DNA of 16,497 bases from CAZDAM01 sp964503595 (GCA_964503595.1 CAZDAM010000078.1:1-16497); one strand, 5' to 3'; counted from the stretch's first letter, positions 1-7,357 are shown. Notes: generated by a model from the sequence alone, not told the origin. Numbers and translations are program-made.

Positions 1-263
1 GTTCAGCTGGATGGGATTCCCCATAGGGGATGGAAACCATGGCGATTGCACTCTCTGCTTCGGATATCGATTTGTAGGTTCAGCTGGATGGGATTCCCCA
101 TAGGGGATGGAAACTTGCGCACAAGGCGATAAAAAAAAGGACCGCATAAACCAGTTCAGCTGGATGGGATTCCCCATAGGGGATGGAAACTTCTAGCAGG
201 AGTCGAACCTGCCGACCGGGAATCGAGTTCAGCTGGATGGGATTCCCCATAGGGGATGGAAAC
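1..263. CRISPR. CRISPR array, four repeats and three spacers, open at the left edge
   Basis: Four identical 37-nt direct repeats lie at 1-37, 78-114, 154-190 and 227-263. They start GTTCAGCTGG and end GGGGATGGAAAC. The spacers are unrelated to each other and measure 40, 39 and 36 nt (38-77, 115-153, 191-226). Each repeat holds a short dyad, TCCCC-ATA-GGGGA, able to form a 5-bp hairpin. The terminal GGAAAC resembles the 3' ends of many type I and type III repeats, which would put transcription on the plus strand with the leader off the left edge; this orientation is inference. No cas gene is in the window, so the subtype cannot be set. No further repeat follows 263. The last repeat shows no decay, although trailer-end repeats often do. 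Confidence 0.96.
191..226 (-). other. CRISPR spacer matching the 3' half of a tRNA
   Basis: Read on the minus strand, this 36-nt spacer contains GCAGG-TTCGACT-CCTGC. That is a perfect 5-bp T-stem around a 7-nt T-loop, and it fits the tRNA consensus GTTCRANNC. About 14 nt of possible anticodon-stem and variable-loop sequence come before it, and TAGAA, which could start the 3' acceptor strand, follows. The spacer was therefore probably taken from a tRNA gene, or from phage or plasmid DNA carrying a tRNA fragment such as an attachment site. No tRNA gene lies in the window to test for self-matching. Confidence 0.75.
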
Positions 264-317
264 GACGCTTCTAAGCAGTCCGTTGCCACGGAAAATTTGG
301 GGACTACAGGAAAGAGT

Positions 318-1529
318 CTATGCTTCAACCGGCATGGCAGTCGTAAAGAACAGCTGCTTCAGATAGCGGCCTTCCGGGAAGGTCCTGATTTCAGGGTGAT
401 CGACATCTGGTTTGAGGTTTCTTTCCAGCTTGACCACGCCCTTGCCAAAATATTCCTTGGCGGCCCGGCCAACGATGGGGATCAGGTCTTCATCGGAAAT
501 TCGGGCGGTGCAGCAGCAGGTGAGCCAGGCTCCACCGGGATTCAGAAGGCTCAGGGCTTTTTCGTGGAGTTCCTTGTGCTTCTTCAGAGCCAGGGGAATC
601 TGATCCTGCTTGGAAGCCATGCAGGGGGGATCGATCATGATGAAGTCGAATCTGTCGCCCCGGCTGATGGCATCGGATAGCCAGTGAAAGGCATCCGCGA
701 CTACGGTCTCATGCTTTGCTGCATCGCAGCCATTCAATTCAAGATTCCGTTTGACGGACTGAATGGCGGCCGGAGCCTGATCGACGGAAACGATGTGGGA
801 GGCACCCTGCTTTTCGCAAAGAATCGAAAAAGCACCCGTTGAGCAGAAAAGATTCAGGACTTTCTTGCCTTCAAGAGGGAGCTCACGAATCAGGTTGCGG
901 GAAGGGCGCAGATCCAGAAACATGCCGCCCTTCTGGCCTTTCTGCAGATCTACGGCCAGCTTCAGGCCATTTTCTTCGATGATGGCTTCACGGGGGATTT
1001 CGCCGCGGGTGACGCGGGCCTTGTGGACCATGTCAGCTCCGGAACGGGTCGCGGGTCGGACCACGATATTTTTGATGTTCAGGGCGGGCTCAACATGGGG
1101 AAGCAGAAGAGAAGTCAGCCGGGCCAGCTTCTGCAGACTGGTGGAATAATAAAGAATCACAACCGTGCCGTCATAGAGATCGGCTGTAACCCCGGGCCAG
1201 CCGTCTGACTCGCCATGAATCAGGCGAATGCCGTTGGTGGTGGGTAGCAGGTTGAAACGACGGTGGACAATATCTCTTAAGCGCTTGAAGAAAAAGCGGT
1301 TTCTGAGCTGGGGGCCGAAATGCAGCATCCGGATTGCCTGGCGATCGGAAGCGGAATAGATGCCAAAGCCCAGAACTTCGTTCTGACCATCAAAGAGTTT
1401 GATCCACTCTCCATCCCGAAAGGCCCCTGCGGCAGAGGAGACCTGCCCGGAGTAGACCCAGGGGTGACGGGATTCGACGATGGCAGTTGTACGTTTGTTG
1501 AGCTGATAACGACGGAAGGATTCTTGCAT
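318..1529 (-). CDS. rlmI: 23S rRNA (cytosine-C5) methyltransferase, RlmI family
   Basis: 403 aa, close to the roughly 396 aa of E. coli RlmI, which makes m5C1962 in 23S rRNA using S-adenosylmethionine. The N-terminal part (about 1-75, with HPWVYSGQV and WIKLFDGQNEVLGFG) looks like the PUA RNA-binding domain of this family. The Rossmann methyltransferase domain follows. Visible motifs are GGMFLDLRPSR (about 201-211), the SAM-binding loop LNLFCSTGAFS (225-235), DPPCM (300-304) and a Cys run CCC (338-340), where E. coli has the SCS motif with the catalytic Cys. The C-terminus DHPEIRTFPEGRYLKQLFF matches the RlmI ending closely. The start is the ATG at 1529; the ribosome site before it is weak. 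The divergent neighbour begins 53 bp away. The exact target base in this organism is inferred from the family; a paralogue such as RlmK-type is less likely. Confidence 0.88.
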   Translation of the reverse strand: MQESFRRYQLNKRTTAIVESRHPWVYSGQVSSAAGAFRDGEWIKLFDGQNEVLGFGIYSASDRQAIRMLHFGPQLRNRFFFKRLRDIVHRRFNLLPTTNGIRLIHGESDGWPGVTADLYDGTVVILYYSTSLQKLARLTSLLLPHVEPALNIKNIVVRPATRSGADMVHKARVTRGEIPREAIIEENGLKLAVDLQKGQKGGMFLDLRPSRNLIRELPLEGKKVLNLFCSTGAFSILCEKQGASHIVSVDQAPAAIQSVKRNLELNGCDAAKHETVVADAFHWLSDAISRGDRFDFIMIDPPCMASKQDQIPLALKKHKELHEKALSLLNPGGAWLTCCCTARISDEDLIPIVGRAAKEYFGKGVVKLERNLKPDVDHPEIRTFPEGRYLKQLFFTTAMPVEA

Positions 1530-1582
1530 TCCGGCAGAATAGGCGATAGTGACCGGCTTTACAAGTCTGGTTCAAAGTCCTA

Positions 1583-3073
1583 TTGTGTCTGGTTGTGTCT
1601 GTTCTGATCTGCCTGATTCTTTTGCTCTTTGGATTCTGCCCGGTTCAGGCCGGGGAAACCGAAATTCTGATTCGTTCTCAGGTGCTTGACTATGAAGGGC
1701 AGAAGCTTGAGATTGAAGATTTCTATCTGGATCGGACTGAAGTCAGTTTGGGGGCCTACCAGACCGTGGCCGCCTATGAAGGACTTCCTCCTTCCAGATT
1801 TGAGCACCATCCGGGCTGGGATCGGCCCGAGCTTCCCGTAACCGGGATTGACTGGCACTCGGCCCGTCGCTATTGCCAGTCCAAAGGACGCAGGCTCCCC
1901 AGGGTTCAGGAGTATCTGGCTGCCTGGCAGGGCGATCTGCGTACCATTTTCCCTTTTGGCGATGATTTGCCCACCAAAGCCCCGTTTCATCTTCCTGGCT
2001 CGGCTCCCATGACTCCTTATCCCACTGATTCCTTTGAGAATCTGGCCTCGGATGACGGGGTTCTGAATCTGGCTGGAAATGTGGCGGAATGGACGGCGGA
2101 GGGCCCTCTGGAGGATTCCCGGTTCCGCTATGTTTTCGGTGGCAGTTTTGCTGATGATCTGGAATCTGTGCGTTGGGGCCATTTCCTGAAAACCATGCCG
2201 GCTTCTGAGGGAGAATCCCCCTCGGTAGGGTTTCGCTGCGCCCGTGATGGCCGTATCAGGGATGCCATTGTCCTGACCGAGCGAAGGCTTGAGGAAGAGG
2301 CTGCCCGTCTTGGGGAAGAAGCACGGCTTCAGGCTGAGGAACAAAGACGGAAGGAAGAGGCCAACCGTCTGAAGTGGCTGAAGATTTTCAGCTTTGAGGA
2401 GATGGAGCGTCGCCAGGCGATTGCCAGGACGCTGGTCACAACAGAAGGCCGTCTTGTGTTTCCTCCTTCGGTTCATATCAGCGCGGAAGACAGTTTTGTC
2501 ATGACCTCTTTTGCCATTGATTTGAACCCTTCTTCAGAGGCGTTGAACTGGCAGGAAGCCCAGAATGCCTGTACCGCCAGAGGTGGGCGGCTGCCTACGG
2601 AGTGGGAATGGGAGAAAGCACTGGCCCATAGGAGCCTTCCTGAGACGCTTGAGATTCCGGTTTCAGGTCTTACGGGTGAGACTGGTTTTGTAGCCGGTTT
2701 TTCCGAATGGATGATTCATTCCTATGTTTCCCGCGCAAAGAGTCTGAAAAACCATGTCCCTTACGACCCTTCTGTTGAAGCACCGGTGTTTCCGGCTTTA
2801 AGGAGCCGTCCGCCGCGCTATGAAACCACCTGGATGGCGGATCGCCGGCATGGGGCTTTGCCCATCAGCCAGAATTTCTATCGCTGTGTGTATCCGGGTA
2901 CAATTCATCCGGATTTTGAAATCAGTGTCCAGGACTGGCCCTGGAGGGGTGAAGAATTCTTTGCCCGGCTGAAAAAGCGCATTGAAGCCGGGGAAGACGT
3001 GTTTGACATGGACTGGCGCTCGCTTGAGTTCGAGCGCAGGATTCTTAGGCGAGAAGGGCATCAAGGGCCTTAA
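1583..3073 (+). CDS. Exported protein with tandem FGE-sulfatase (formylglycine-generating-enzyme-like) domains
   Basis: 496 aa from a TTG start; a GTG at 1595 is an equally possible start, and neither has a clear ribosome site. Residues 1-23 form a signal peptide or membrane anchor ending VQA-G. Domain 1 (about 30-217) has the full FGE-sulfatase pattern: FYLDRTEVSLGAYQ, PVTGIDWHSARRYCQSKGRRLP, LNLAGNVAEWT, FGGSF and VGFRCARD. A charged coiled coil (about 232-270, rich in E, A and R) links it to domain 2 (about 290-450). Domain 2 keeps ALNWQEAQNACTARGGRLPTEWEWE and an FYRCV end, but the GNVxEW core is reduced to GFSEWM. Related domains occur in sulfatase-maturing enzymes and in many non-catalytic envelope and signalling proteins. 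No sulfatase gene is nearby, so enzymatic activity is doubtful. The 3' end overlaps convergent mqnD by 29 bp. Confidence 0.8.
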   Translation: MCLVVSVLICLILLLFGFCPVQAGETEILIRSQVLDYEGQKLEIEDFYLDRTEVSLGAYQTVAAYEGLPPSRFEHHPGWDRPELPVTGIDWHSARRYCQSKGRRLPRVQEYLAAWQGDLRTIFPFGDDLPTKAPFHLPGSAPMTPYPTDSFENLASDDGVLNLAGNVAEWTAEGPLEDSRFRYVFGGSFADDLESVRWGHFLKTMPASEGESPSVGFRCARDGRIRDAIVLTERRLEEEAARLGEEARLQAEEQRRKEEANRLKWLKIFSFEEMERRQAIARTLVTTEGRLVFPPSVHISAEDSFVMTSFAIDLNPSSEALNWQEAQNACTARGGRLPTEWEWEKALAHRSLPETLEIPVSGLTGETGFVAGFSEWMIHSYVSRAKSLKNHVPYDPSVEAPVFPALRSRPPRYETTWMADRRHGALPISQNFYRCVYPGTIHPDFEISVQDWPWRGEEFFARLKKRIEAGEDVFDMDWRSLEFERRILRREGHQGP

Positions 3074-3824
3074 GGCCGTGCTCTCCCAGATCCAGACTGA
3101 AATCATTCACATACAGATCGATATGGCTTTGCATGACTTTGGGATCCATATCCTGGGCATACTTGCGGCAGAACTCAAGGGCCTGGGCATTGTTTTCCCG
3201 TGCCCACATCAGGCTTTCCCGGATTGCCGAGGTCATGGTTGTTCTTTCTTCTTCAGAAGTACTGGCAAGTGGCGCGGCAATCAGGCCTAAAGGAACCGGA
3301 AGCCCCATTTCCTTTTCCCAGAGTTCACCAAGATCGGCCAGTTTTTCCAGACGAAGCCGATCAAAGCTGAAGCGGGTTTCATGGATGATGATACCCAGAT
3401 CGGCTTTTCCTGAAATCACCGAGGCTTCGATTTCGCTGAAGAGGGTGGGTAGCAGGGTGGTATCATCCGGAAAATAGCGCTCAAACAGAATCATGGCCGT
3501 AGTGTTCAGGCCGGGCGTTGCTACAACCGGTTTTTTGGGCAAAGCTTCGCCTTTACGTTTCAGGACCAATGGCCCGCACCCGTACCCAAGGGCTCCACCA
3601 GCAGGAAGAATGGCAAAATCTCCGCGGCAGCGCTTGAGGACTCCGCAGGAAAGTTTGATCATCTGAGGAGGGTTTTCGGACAGGGCCAGTTCGTTCAGGT
3701 GCTGAATATCCAGATATGCCACGTCCAGAGCCAGATTCTGAAGGGGGTTTTGAATCCAGGAGCCGAAAATGAAGGTGTCGTTGGGACAGGGGCTGATCGC
3801 GGCTTGAATGGTTCTGATACTCAT
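3045..3824 (-). CDS. mqnD: 1,4-dihydroxy-6-naphthoate synthase (menaquinone, futalosine pathway)
   Basis: 259 aa. MqnD converts cyclic dehypoxanthinyl futalosine to 1,4-dihydroxy-6-naphthoate. Family signatures are visible: SPCPNDTFIF (11-20), GGALGYGCGPLV (76-87), LGIIIHETRFSF (143-154) and YVNDFSLDLGEHG (238-250). His148 lies in the IIHE motif and corresponds to the histidine proposed as catalytic in Thermus thermophilus MqnD. The frame stays open a further 19 codons upstream, but the ATG at 3824 is chosen because AGGAGGT-like sequence (GGAGGTCC) sits just before it and because it aligns with the family N-terminus. The stop codon of mqnB overlaps this start as ATGA, so the two genes are translationally coupled. 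The fold is a periplasmic-binding-protein type, but there is no signal peptide and the enzyme is cytoplasmic. Confidence 0.93.
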   Translation of the reverse strand: MSIRTIQAAISPCPNDTFIFGSWIQNPLQNLALDVAYLDIQHLNELALSENPPQMIKLSCGVLKRCRGDFAILPAGGALGYGCGPLVLKRKGEALPKKPVVATPGLNTTAMILFERYFPDDTTLLPTLFSEIEASVISGKADLGIIIHETRFSFDRLRLEKLADLGELWEKEMGLPVPLGLIAAPLASTSEEERTTMTSAIRESLMWARENNAQALEFCRKYAQDMDPKVMQSHIDLYVNDFSLDLGEHGLKALDALLA

Positions 3825-4501
3825 CCCAGGACCTCCAGGCCGGCTGTTTTGAGTGCGTTCAGGGCACCGGGAAAATCCCACTTGCTGCGATCCCTCTCTC
3901 CGCAGAGATTGGAAATGGAGCGGATTTCGTGAAAGGGAGTGCCGAACAGATGGCAGATGGAGGCCACGGATGCTCCCTCCATGGATTCACAGGCTATATC
4001 CGGAAACTGACTTTGAATCCAGGCCCTTTCCTCATCCCCGGAACAGATTCTCGAAGCTGTACCCATCGCGGCGGAGGGCAGATTTGCCTGCAGGGATTCA
4101 GTCTTGAGAATCTGAGGGAGCTCCTGCCCTTCCAGTAAAGGCAGGCGGCTGGCCAGGGACTGGAACTGACCGGCTTCATCCGTCGAACCCAGGTCCAGAA
4201 ACTGTTCGGATGAGGCCTGAAGTACACTGCCGGAAGGATGGTCCTGAAGGCTTCCGGCCAGACCGGCAAGAATGACGCGCTCCACGGCAAAGGAGCAAAG
4301 AGCAAAGCTGGCACAGGCTGCGGCAAGGGAGGGGCCCATGCCACAGACCATGGCAAGGCCATCCCGGTTGGCAAAACGGGTAAAGCGAACCTGCCAGGGG
4401 CCCTTCTGGATTTTCATGGATACAGGGGCATGTGCGGTAAGGGCATCAAGCTCCACGGAAGTGGGGGCGAGCACGAGAACTTTCTGAATCATGTTCCTCA
4501 T
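3821..4501 (-). CDS. mqnB: Futalosine hydrolase (menaquinone, futalosine pathway)
   Basis: 226 aa, a nucleoside phosphorylase/hydrolase-fold protein. MqnB removes hypoxanthine from futalosine to give dehypoxanthine futalosine. The N-terminus VLVLAPTSVELDAL, the glycine-rich VILAGLAGSL (76-85), the nucleoside-binding CESMEGASVA (171-180) and RSISNLCGERDRSKW (194-208) are typical. An Asn in RSISN, where MTA/SAH nucleosidases have Asp (RxxSD), favours futalosine hydrolase over MTA/SAH nucleosidase. Its position directly before mqnD, with a 4-bp ATGA overlap, strongly supports the call. The start is uncertain between the ATG at 4501 and the ATG at 4492; GAGGAAC lies very close to the second. Other pathway genes (mqnA, mqnC and mqnE) are not in the window. 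Confidence 0.9.
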   Translation of the reverse strand: MRNMIQKVLVLAPTSVELDALTAHAPVSMKIQKGPWQVRFTRFANRDGLAMVCGMGPSLAAACASFALCSFAVERVILAGLAGSLQDHPSGSVLQASSEQFLDLGSTDEAGQFQSLASRLPLLEGQELPQILKTESLQANLPSAAMGTASRICSGDEERAWIQSQFPDIACESMEGASVASICHLFGTPFHEIRSISNLCGERDRSKWDFPGALNALKTAGLEVLG

Positions 4502-4575
4502 CTAGAAGTTTTGCCTATGGGCTGTCAACTGTTTTCCATGTTTTGGGACGGGGCTTTATAGCTGATGAGATGGCG

Positions 4576-4606
4576 AAAAGGCCGTGCCCCCGGGAGAGTC
4601 ACAGCC
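4576..4606 (-). terminator. Intrinsic terminator after kamA
   Basis: Read on the minus strand, GGCTGTG and CACGGCC form a 7-bp stem with one G-U pair around a 13-nt loop. TTTTCGCC follows directly. It starts 23 bp after the kamA stop codon and comes before mqnB, so it would separate the two transcripts. Confidence 0.6.
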
Positions 4607-4629
4607 AGCAGTTTTCAAAAATCTGAAGT

Positions 4630-5787
4630 TTAGATTTCCGGTTCCACGTAGGTGTACTCGCCGCCTTTGTAGTTGCGCAGGGTCCAGGTGCGGCCTTCGC
4701 GCTTTACAACATACTCGGGAAGGAGAGGGATTTTTCCACCGCCACCGGGAGCATCCACAACATAGGTCGGGTTGGCCAGGCCGGAAGTATGGCCTCTGAG
4801 GTGCTCGATGATATTGATTCCCGTTTCGACCGGAGTCCGGAAGTGGGAAATGCCCTGGGACAGATCACACTGATAGATGTAGTAGGGACGAACCCGCATG
4901 GCCAGAAGCTTGTGCATCAGCTCTTTCATGACCATGGGATCGTCGTTGACACCTTTCAGGAGTACGGTCTGGTTTCCAATCACACAACCTGCGTCGGCCA
5001 GTTTGCGGCAGGCTTCGTAGGCTTCCCAGGTACATTCCTTGGGATGGTTGAAGTGGGTGTTGACGTAAACCGGATGATGTTTTTTCAGCATTTCTACGAA
5101 ATCATCCGTGACGCGCTGGGGAAGGGTCACCAGATTGCGTGTACCCAGACGGAAGATTTCGATGTGGGGAATGGAGCGCAGACGGGTCAGAATCTGATCG
5201 AGTTTTTTATCTGAAAGGGAAAGGGGATCTCCACCGGAGATCACGATGTCGCGGATTTCAGGATGGGACTCAATGTAGGCGAAGGCATCTTCCATCTGCT
5301 TGTTCATGGTTGCCGTCGATGGATCGGCCACTTTACGCTTGCGGGTACAGTGCCGGCAGTAGACCGGACAGTTGTGGGTCACGTAGAACAGAACCCGATC
5401 CGGATAGCGGTGGGTAATGGCTGGAGTAGGCATATCGCCCTCTTCATTGAGAGGATCTTCCAGATCATCGGAGAGAATTTTGAGCTCTCCACCGGTTGGA
5501 ACACTCTGAAGACGAACGGGGCAGTTTGGATCGTCAGGATCCATCAGCCCGGCATAGTAGGGAGTAATTCCAACATGGAACATGTCGGAGGAGTCCTTGA
5601 AGGCCTGTCTTTCATCGTCTGTGCAGTTGATGACCTGTTCCAGAGAGTTCAGAGTCTTAACCCTTTGGCTCTGCTGCCACATCCAGTTGTCCCAGCTTGA
5701 ATCAGGCTCGTCTTTCCAGATTGTACGGTTGCCAGCCCTGAATTCATGGAGGCCTACTTTGACATATTTGTTCTGAACAGTTCGCAT
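4630..5787 (-). CDS. kamA: L-lysine 2,3-aminomutase, radical SAM/PLP enzyme
   Basis: 385 aa. The enzyme interconverts L-lysine and L-beta-lysine using a [4Fe-4S] cluster, S-adenosylmethionine and PLP. The cluster motif CPVYCRHC gives Cys140, Cys144 and Cys147. SGGDPLSL (184-191) is a conserved radical-SAM segment. PGGGGK (347-352) ends with the expected PLP-binding Lys352. Asp308 (QCDLSQG) and Asp345 (VVDAPGG) correspond to the two Asp residues that hold the substrate amino group in the Clostridium enzyme; glutamate 2,3-aminomutases have Lys and Asn there, so lysine is the likely substrate. The frame is open to 5895, but the ATG at 5787 has AAAAAAAGGAG seven bases upstream and fits the family. 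No beta-lysine acetyltransferase (ablB) is nearby, so the role (osmolyte, lysine breakdown or other) cannot be decided here. Confidence 0.92.
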   Translation of the reverse strand: MRTVQNKYVKVGLHEFRAGNRTIWKDEPDSSWDNWMWQQSQRVKTLNSLEQVINCTDDERQAFKDSSDMFHVGITPYYAGLMDPDDPNCPVRLQSVPTGGELKILSDDLEDPLNEEGDMPTPAITHRYPDRVLFYVTHNCPVYCRHCTRKRKVADPSTATMNKQMEDAFAYIESHPEIRDIVISGGDPLSLSDKKLDQILTRLRSIPHIEIFRLGTRNLVTLPQRVTDDFVEMLKKHHPVYVNTHFNHPKECTWEAYEACRKLADAGCVIGNQTVLLKGVNDDPMVMKELMHKLLAMRVRPYYIYQCDLSQGISHFRTPVETGINIIEHLRGHTSGLANPTYVVDAPGGGGKIPLLPEYVVKREGRTWTLRNYKGGEYTYVEPEI

Positions 5788-5826
5788 TGGATTGCTCCTT
5801 TTTTTGATTCCGCCAAATCCATGGCG

Positions 5827-5832
5827 ATTATA
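5827..5832 (-). promoter_or_regulatory. Candidate -10 box for kamA
   Basis: A perfect TATAAT on the minus strand lies 40 bp upstream of the kamA ATG. No convincing -35 hexamer is seen at 16-18 bp, so this may depend on an activator or be chance. Confidence 0.4.
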
Positions 5833-5889
5833 CATGATGGGAGAAAAGGGATTCGATGAAACAGCTCTAGAATCTTTCTGAGCCGGTAG

Positions 5890-5918
5890 TTGCACTCATG
5901 GGACCCTGATCGTATATT
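5890..5918 (+). promoter_or_regulatory. Candidate sigma70-type promoter of the peroxiredoxin gene
   Basis: TTGCAC (5890-5895) and TATATT (5913-5918) are separated by exactly 17 bp. The -10 box matches 5 of 6 consensus bases and the -35 box is weaker. Transcription would start about 35 bp before the ATG at 5960, just ahead of the strong AAAGGAG ribosome site. The region is shared with the divergent kamA promoter. Confidence 0.45.
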
Positions 5919-5959
5919 TTGCAGGCTGAGTCACAATTTTGTGTTGAAAGGAGCCCAAT

Positions 5960-6544
5960 ATGCCACAAGTTACTTCTCTGGCCCCCGAGTTTACTGCCCA
6001 GGCGGTCGTCAATGGTCAAATCAAGGAAGTCAGCCTGAAAGACTACGCTGACAAGTGGAAAATCGTTTTCTTCTATCCTCTGGATTTCACCTTTGTATGT
6101 CCTACTGAAATTATTGCTTTCAGTGATCGTCATACGGAATTCGAAGATCTGGGAGCTCAGGTTATCGGCATTTCCGTGGATTCCCACTTCACTCACCTGG
6201 CCTGGGTCAACACTCCTCGCAAGCAGGGTGGTTTGGGTGAACTGAATTATCCTCTGGTATCCGATCTGGACAAAAGCATCAGTCGTGACTACGGTGTTCT
6301 GCTGGACGCTGGCATGTCTCTGCGCGGCCTGTTCCTGATTGATCCTAAAGGTGTGATTCGTCATTCCACAATCAATGACCTGCCGGTAGGACGTAATGTA
6401 GACGAGACTCTGCGCGTTCTGAAGGCTTTCCAATTTACCGACAAGCACGGCGAAGTCTGCCCGGCTAACTGGGACGAAGGCAAGGACTCCATGAAAGCCG
6501 ATCCAGTCGGCTCCCGTGAGTACTTCGAAAAAGCCAACGGCTGA
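5960..6544 (+). CDS. Typical 2-Cys peroxiredoxin (Prx1/AhpC family)
   Basis: 194 aa, normal length. It reduces hydrogen peroxide and organic peroxides in the cytoplasm. The peroxidatic Cys47 sits in DFTFVCPTE, and the resolving Cys167 in GEVCPANW. Both the GGLG loop (KQGGLGELNYPL) and the C-terminal YF motif (REYFEKANG) are present; in this family these mark enzymes that are easily overoxidised. The ATG at 5960 has AAAGGAG six bases upstream. The gene stands alone, with its own promoter and a hairpin terminator. No ahpF-type reductase is next to it, so electrons probably come from thioredoxin; the small CxxC protein at 7109-7357 is on the other strand and I see no evidence that it is the partner. 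Confidence 0.95.
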   Translation: MPQVTSLAPEFTAQAVVNGQIKEVSLKDYADKWKIVFFYPLDFTFVCPTEIIAFSDRHTEFEDLGAQVIGISVDSHFTHLAWVNTPRKQGGLGELNYPLVSDLDKSISRDYGVLLDAGMSLRGLFLIDPKGVIRHSTINDLPVGRNVDETLRVLKAFQFTDKHGEVCPANWDEGKDSMKADPVGSREYFEKANG

Positions 6545-6564
6545 TTGAAGAGATCGTACTCACA

Positions 6565-6606
6565 AGAAGCCCCGATTCCTTTCTGGAGGCGGGGCTTCTG
6601 CTTTAT
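6565..6606 (+). terminator. Terminator of the peroxiredoxin gene
   Basis: AGAAGCCCCG (6565-6574) pairs perfectly with CGGGGCTTCT (6590-6599), a 10-bp GC-rich stem with a 15-nt loop. The tail GCTTTATT is only moderately T-rich. It lies between two convergent genes and may also serve the minus-strand operon that ends at 6603, although that side lacks a T-run. Confidence 0.7.
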
Positions 6607-6833
6607 TCTGGTCTGTTGCGCATTTCTTCCAGAATCTGTTTCTGGACCTGAACCAGTTCCTTCAGGCTGGCGGAGATTTCTTCTGAGCTGTAGCGCAACT
6701 GCTTGAGGTTGGATGAATCGGACTCCGGGGCACGGGAATTGAACCATTCAGCGTGGGATGTGCCGTTGTAGACCATGGTTCCCATCAAACTTAGTACAAT
6801 ACCTAGGATCAGGCCACGAATTGTTTGTGCCAT
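6603..6833 (-). CDS. Small membrane-anchored coiled-coil protein, function unknown
   Basis: 76 aa, not recognised. Residues 4-21 (TIRGLILGIVLSLMGTMV) are one hydrophobic segment that could be a signal peptide or an inner-membrane anchor. The rest, from about residue 40, is a charged helix (SSEEISASLKELVQVQKQILEEMRNR) with coiled-coil character. The ATG at 6833 has AAAAAGGAG 8 bases upstream, a strong site, and starts one base after the stop codon of the gene before it. It is the last gene of a four-gene operon. The good ribosome site and tight packing argue that it is real. Confidence 0.75.
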   Translation of the reverse strand: MAQTIRGLILGIVLSLMGTMVYNGTSHAEWFNSRAPESDSSNLKQLRYSSEEISASLKELVQVQKQILEEMRNRPE

Positions 6834-6834
6834 A

Positions 6835-7125
6835 TCATGCTCCTTTTTGCTGGCGTGCTTCCATCTGTTTTTTCAGCACGCGGATGGATTCGATCAGTTC
6901 TTTCTGGGTAAAACGGGCAGAGGGAAGAATGATGCGCTGATCCGCCATTTTGCGGAAGGTATCAATCAGGGCCACTTTCAGATCGGCTTCATCGACAATC
7001 TGACGGCTTTCCATTTCCACAAAGGCTTCCGTCGCTTTCCGAAGTTCATCGTGAAATTCTCGGGTCAGTTTTTCGGTCAGGGCCTTGGCTCCCAAGGTCC
7101 AGCGTTTTTCAGGCGAGAATGGCAT
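6835..7125 (-). CDS. Helical 96-aa protein of unknown function
   Basis: 96 aa, highly charged, with predicted helices and no signal peptide or membrane segment. A conserved-looking core reads FVEMESRQIVDEADLKVAL (about 35-53). This helix-short strand-helix pattern recalls histone-fold proteins and also the small PCP_red-type domain (W near the N-terminus, then a charged helix, then a V-T/D-E-D-L turn); neither match is certain. It overlaps the upstream thioredoxin-like gene by 17 bp and its stop lies one base from the next start, so it is expressed with them. AGGA lies about 10 bases before the ATG. Confidence 0.75.
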   Translation of the reverse strand: MPFSPEKRWTLGAKALTEKLTREFHDELRKATEAFVEMESRQIVDEADLKVALIDTFRKMADQRIILPSARFTQKELIESIRVLKKQMEARQQKGA

Positions 7126-7357
7126 CTTTGAGATCTTCCTTTCGGGGAAGCTCCCCTAAAACCAGGATTTCTCCGTTCAGGACAACGGCGGGGGTCATCA
7201 TGACTCCGAGTTCAGCGGCCTCGCTACTGTCGAGGGTCAGACGACGATATTCAAATTCCTGTTCCCGACCGGCAATGATTTCCTCAATCACGGCCTCGGC
7301 TTTCCGGCAGTTCTTGCAGGAAGCCTTGGGACTTCCAAAGACATAAAGCTGTTTCAT
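7109..7357 (-). CDS. Small thioredoxin-fold redox protein with CxxC
   Basis: 82 aa, the size of glutaredoxin-like and thioredoxin_3 domain proteins. Cys14 and Cys17 form the redox motif SCKNCRKAE, and TPAVVLNG (55-62) supplies the cis-proline loop. There is no signal peptide, so it acts in the cytoplasm unless carried by a partner. Its likely job is dithiol/disulfide exchange; the partner is unknown. The stop codon of the upstream putative lipoprotein gene lies 2 bp before its ATG, and its own 3' end overlaps the next gene by 17 bp. AAAGGAAA before the ATG is an acceptable ribosome site. Confidence 0.85.
   Translation of the reverse strand: MKQLYVFGSPKASCKNCRKAEAVIEEIIAGREQEFEYRRLTLDSSEAAELGVMMTPAVVLNGEILVLGELPRKEDLKDAILA

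Noticed and set aside
1568..1580. GGTTCAAAGTCC as a tRNA T-loop
   Set aside because: The last base breaks the GTTCRANNC consensus, and no cloverleaf can be drawn around it.
1580..2476. 298-aa minus-strand open frame across the FGE-domain gene
   Set aside because: It is antisense to clear FGE-sulfatase motifs; no motif of its own.
4500..4528. TTGACA on the minus strand as a -35 box for mqnB
   Set aside because: At 17 bp the -10 position falls on the start codon and reads CTAGAT, a poor match, so the arrangement does not make a sensible promoter.
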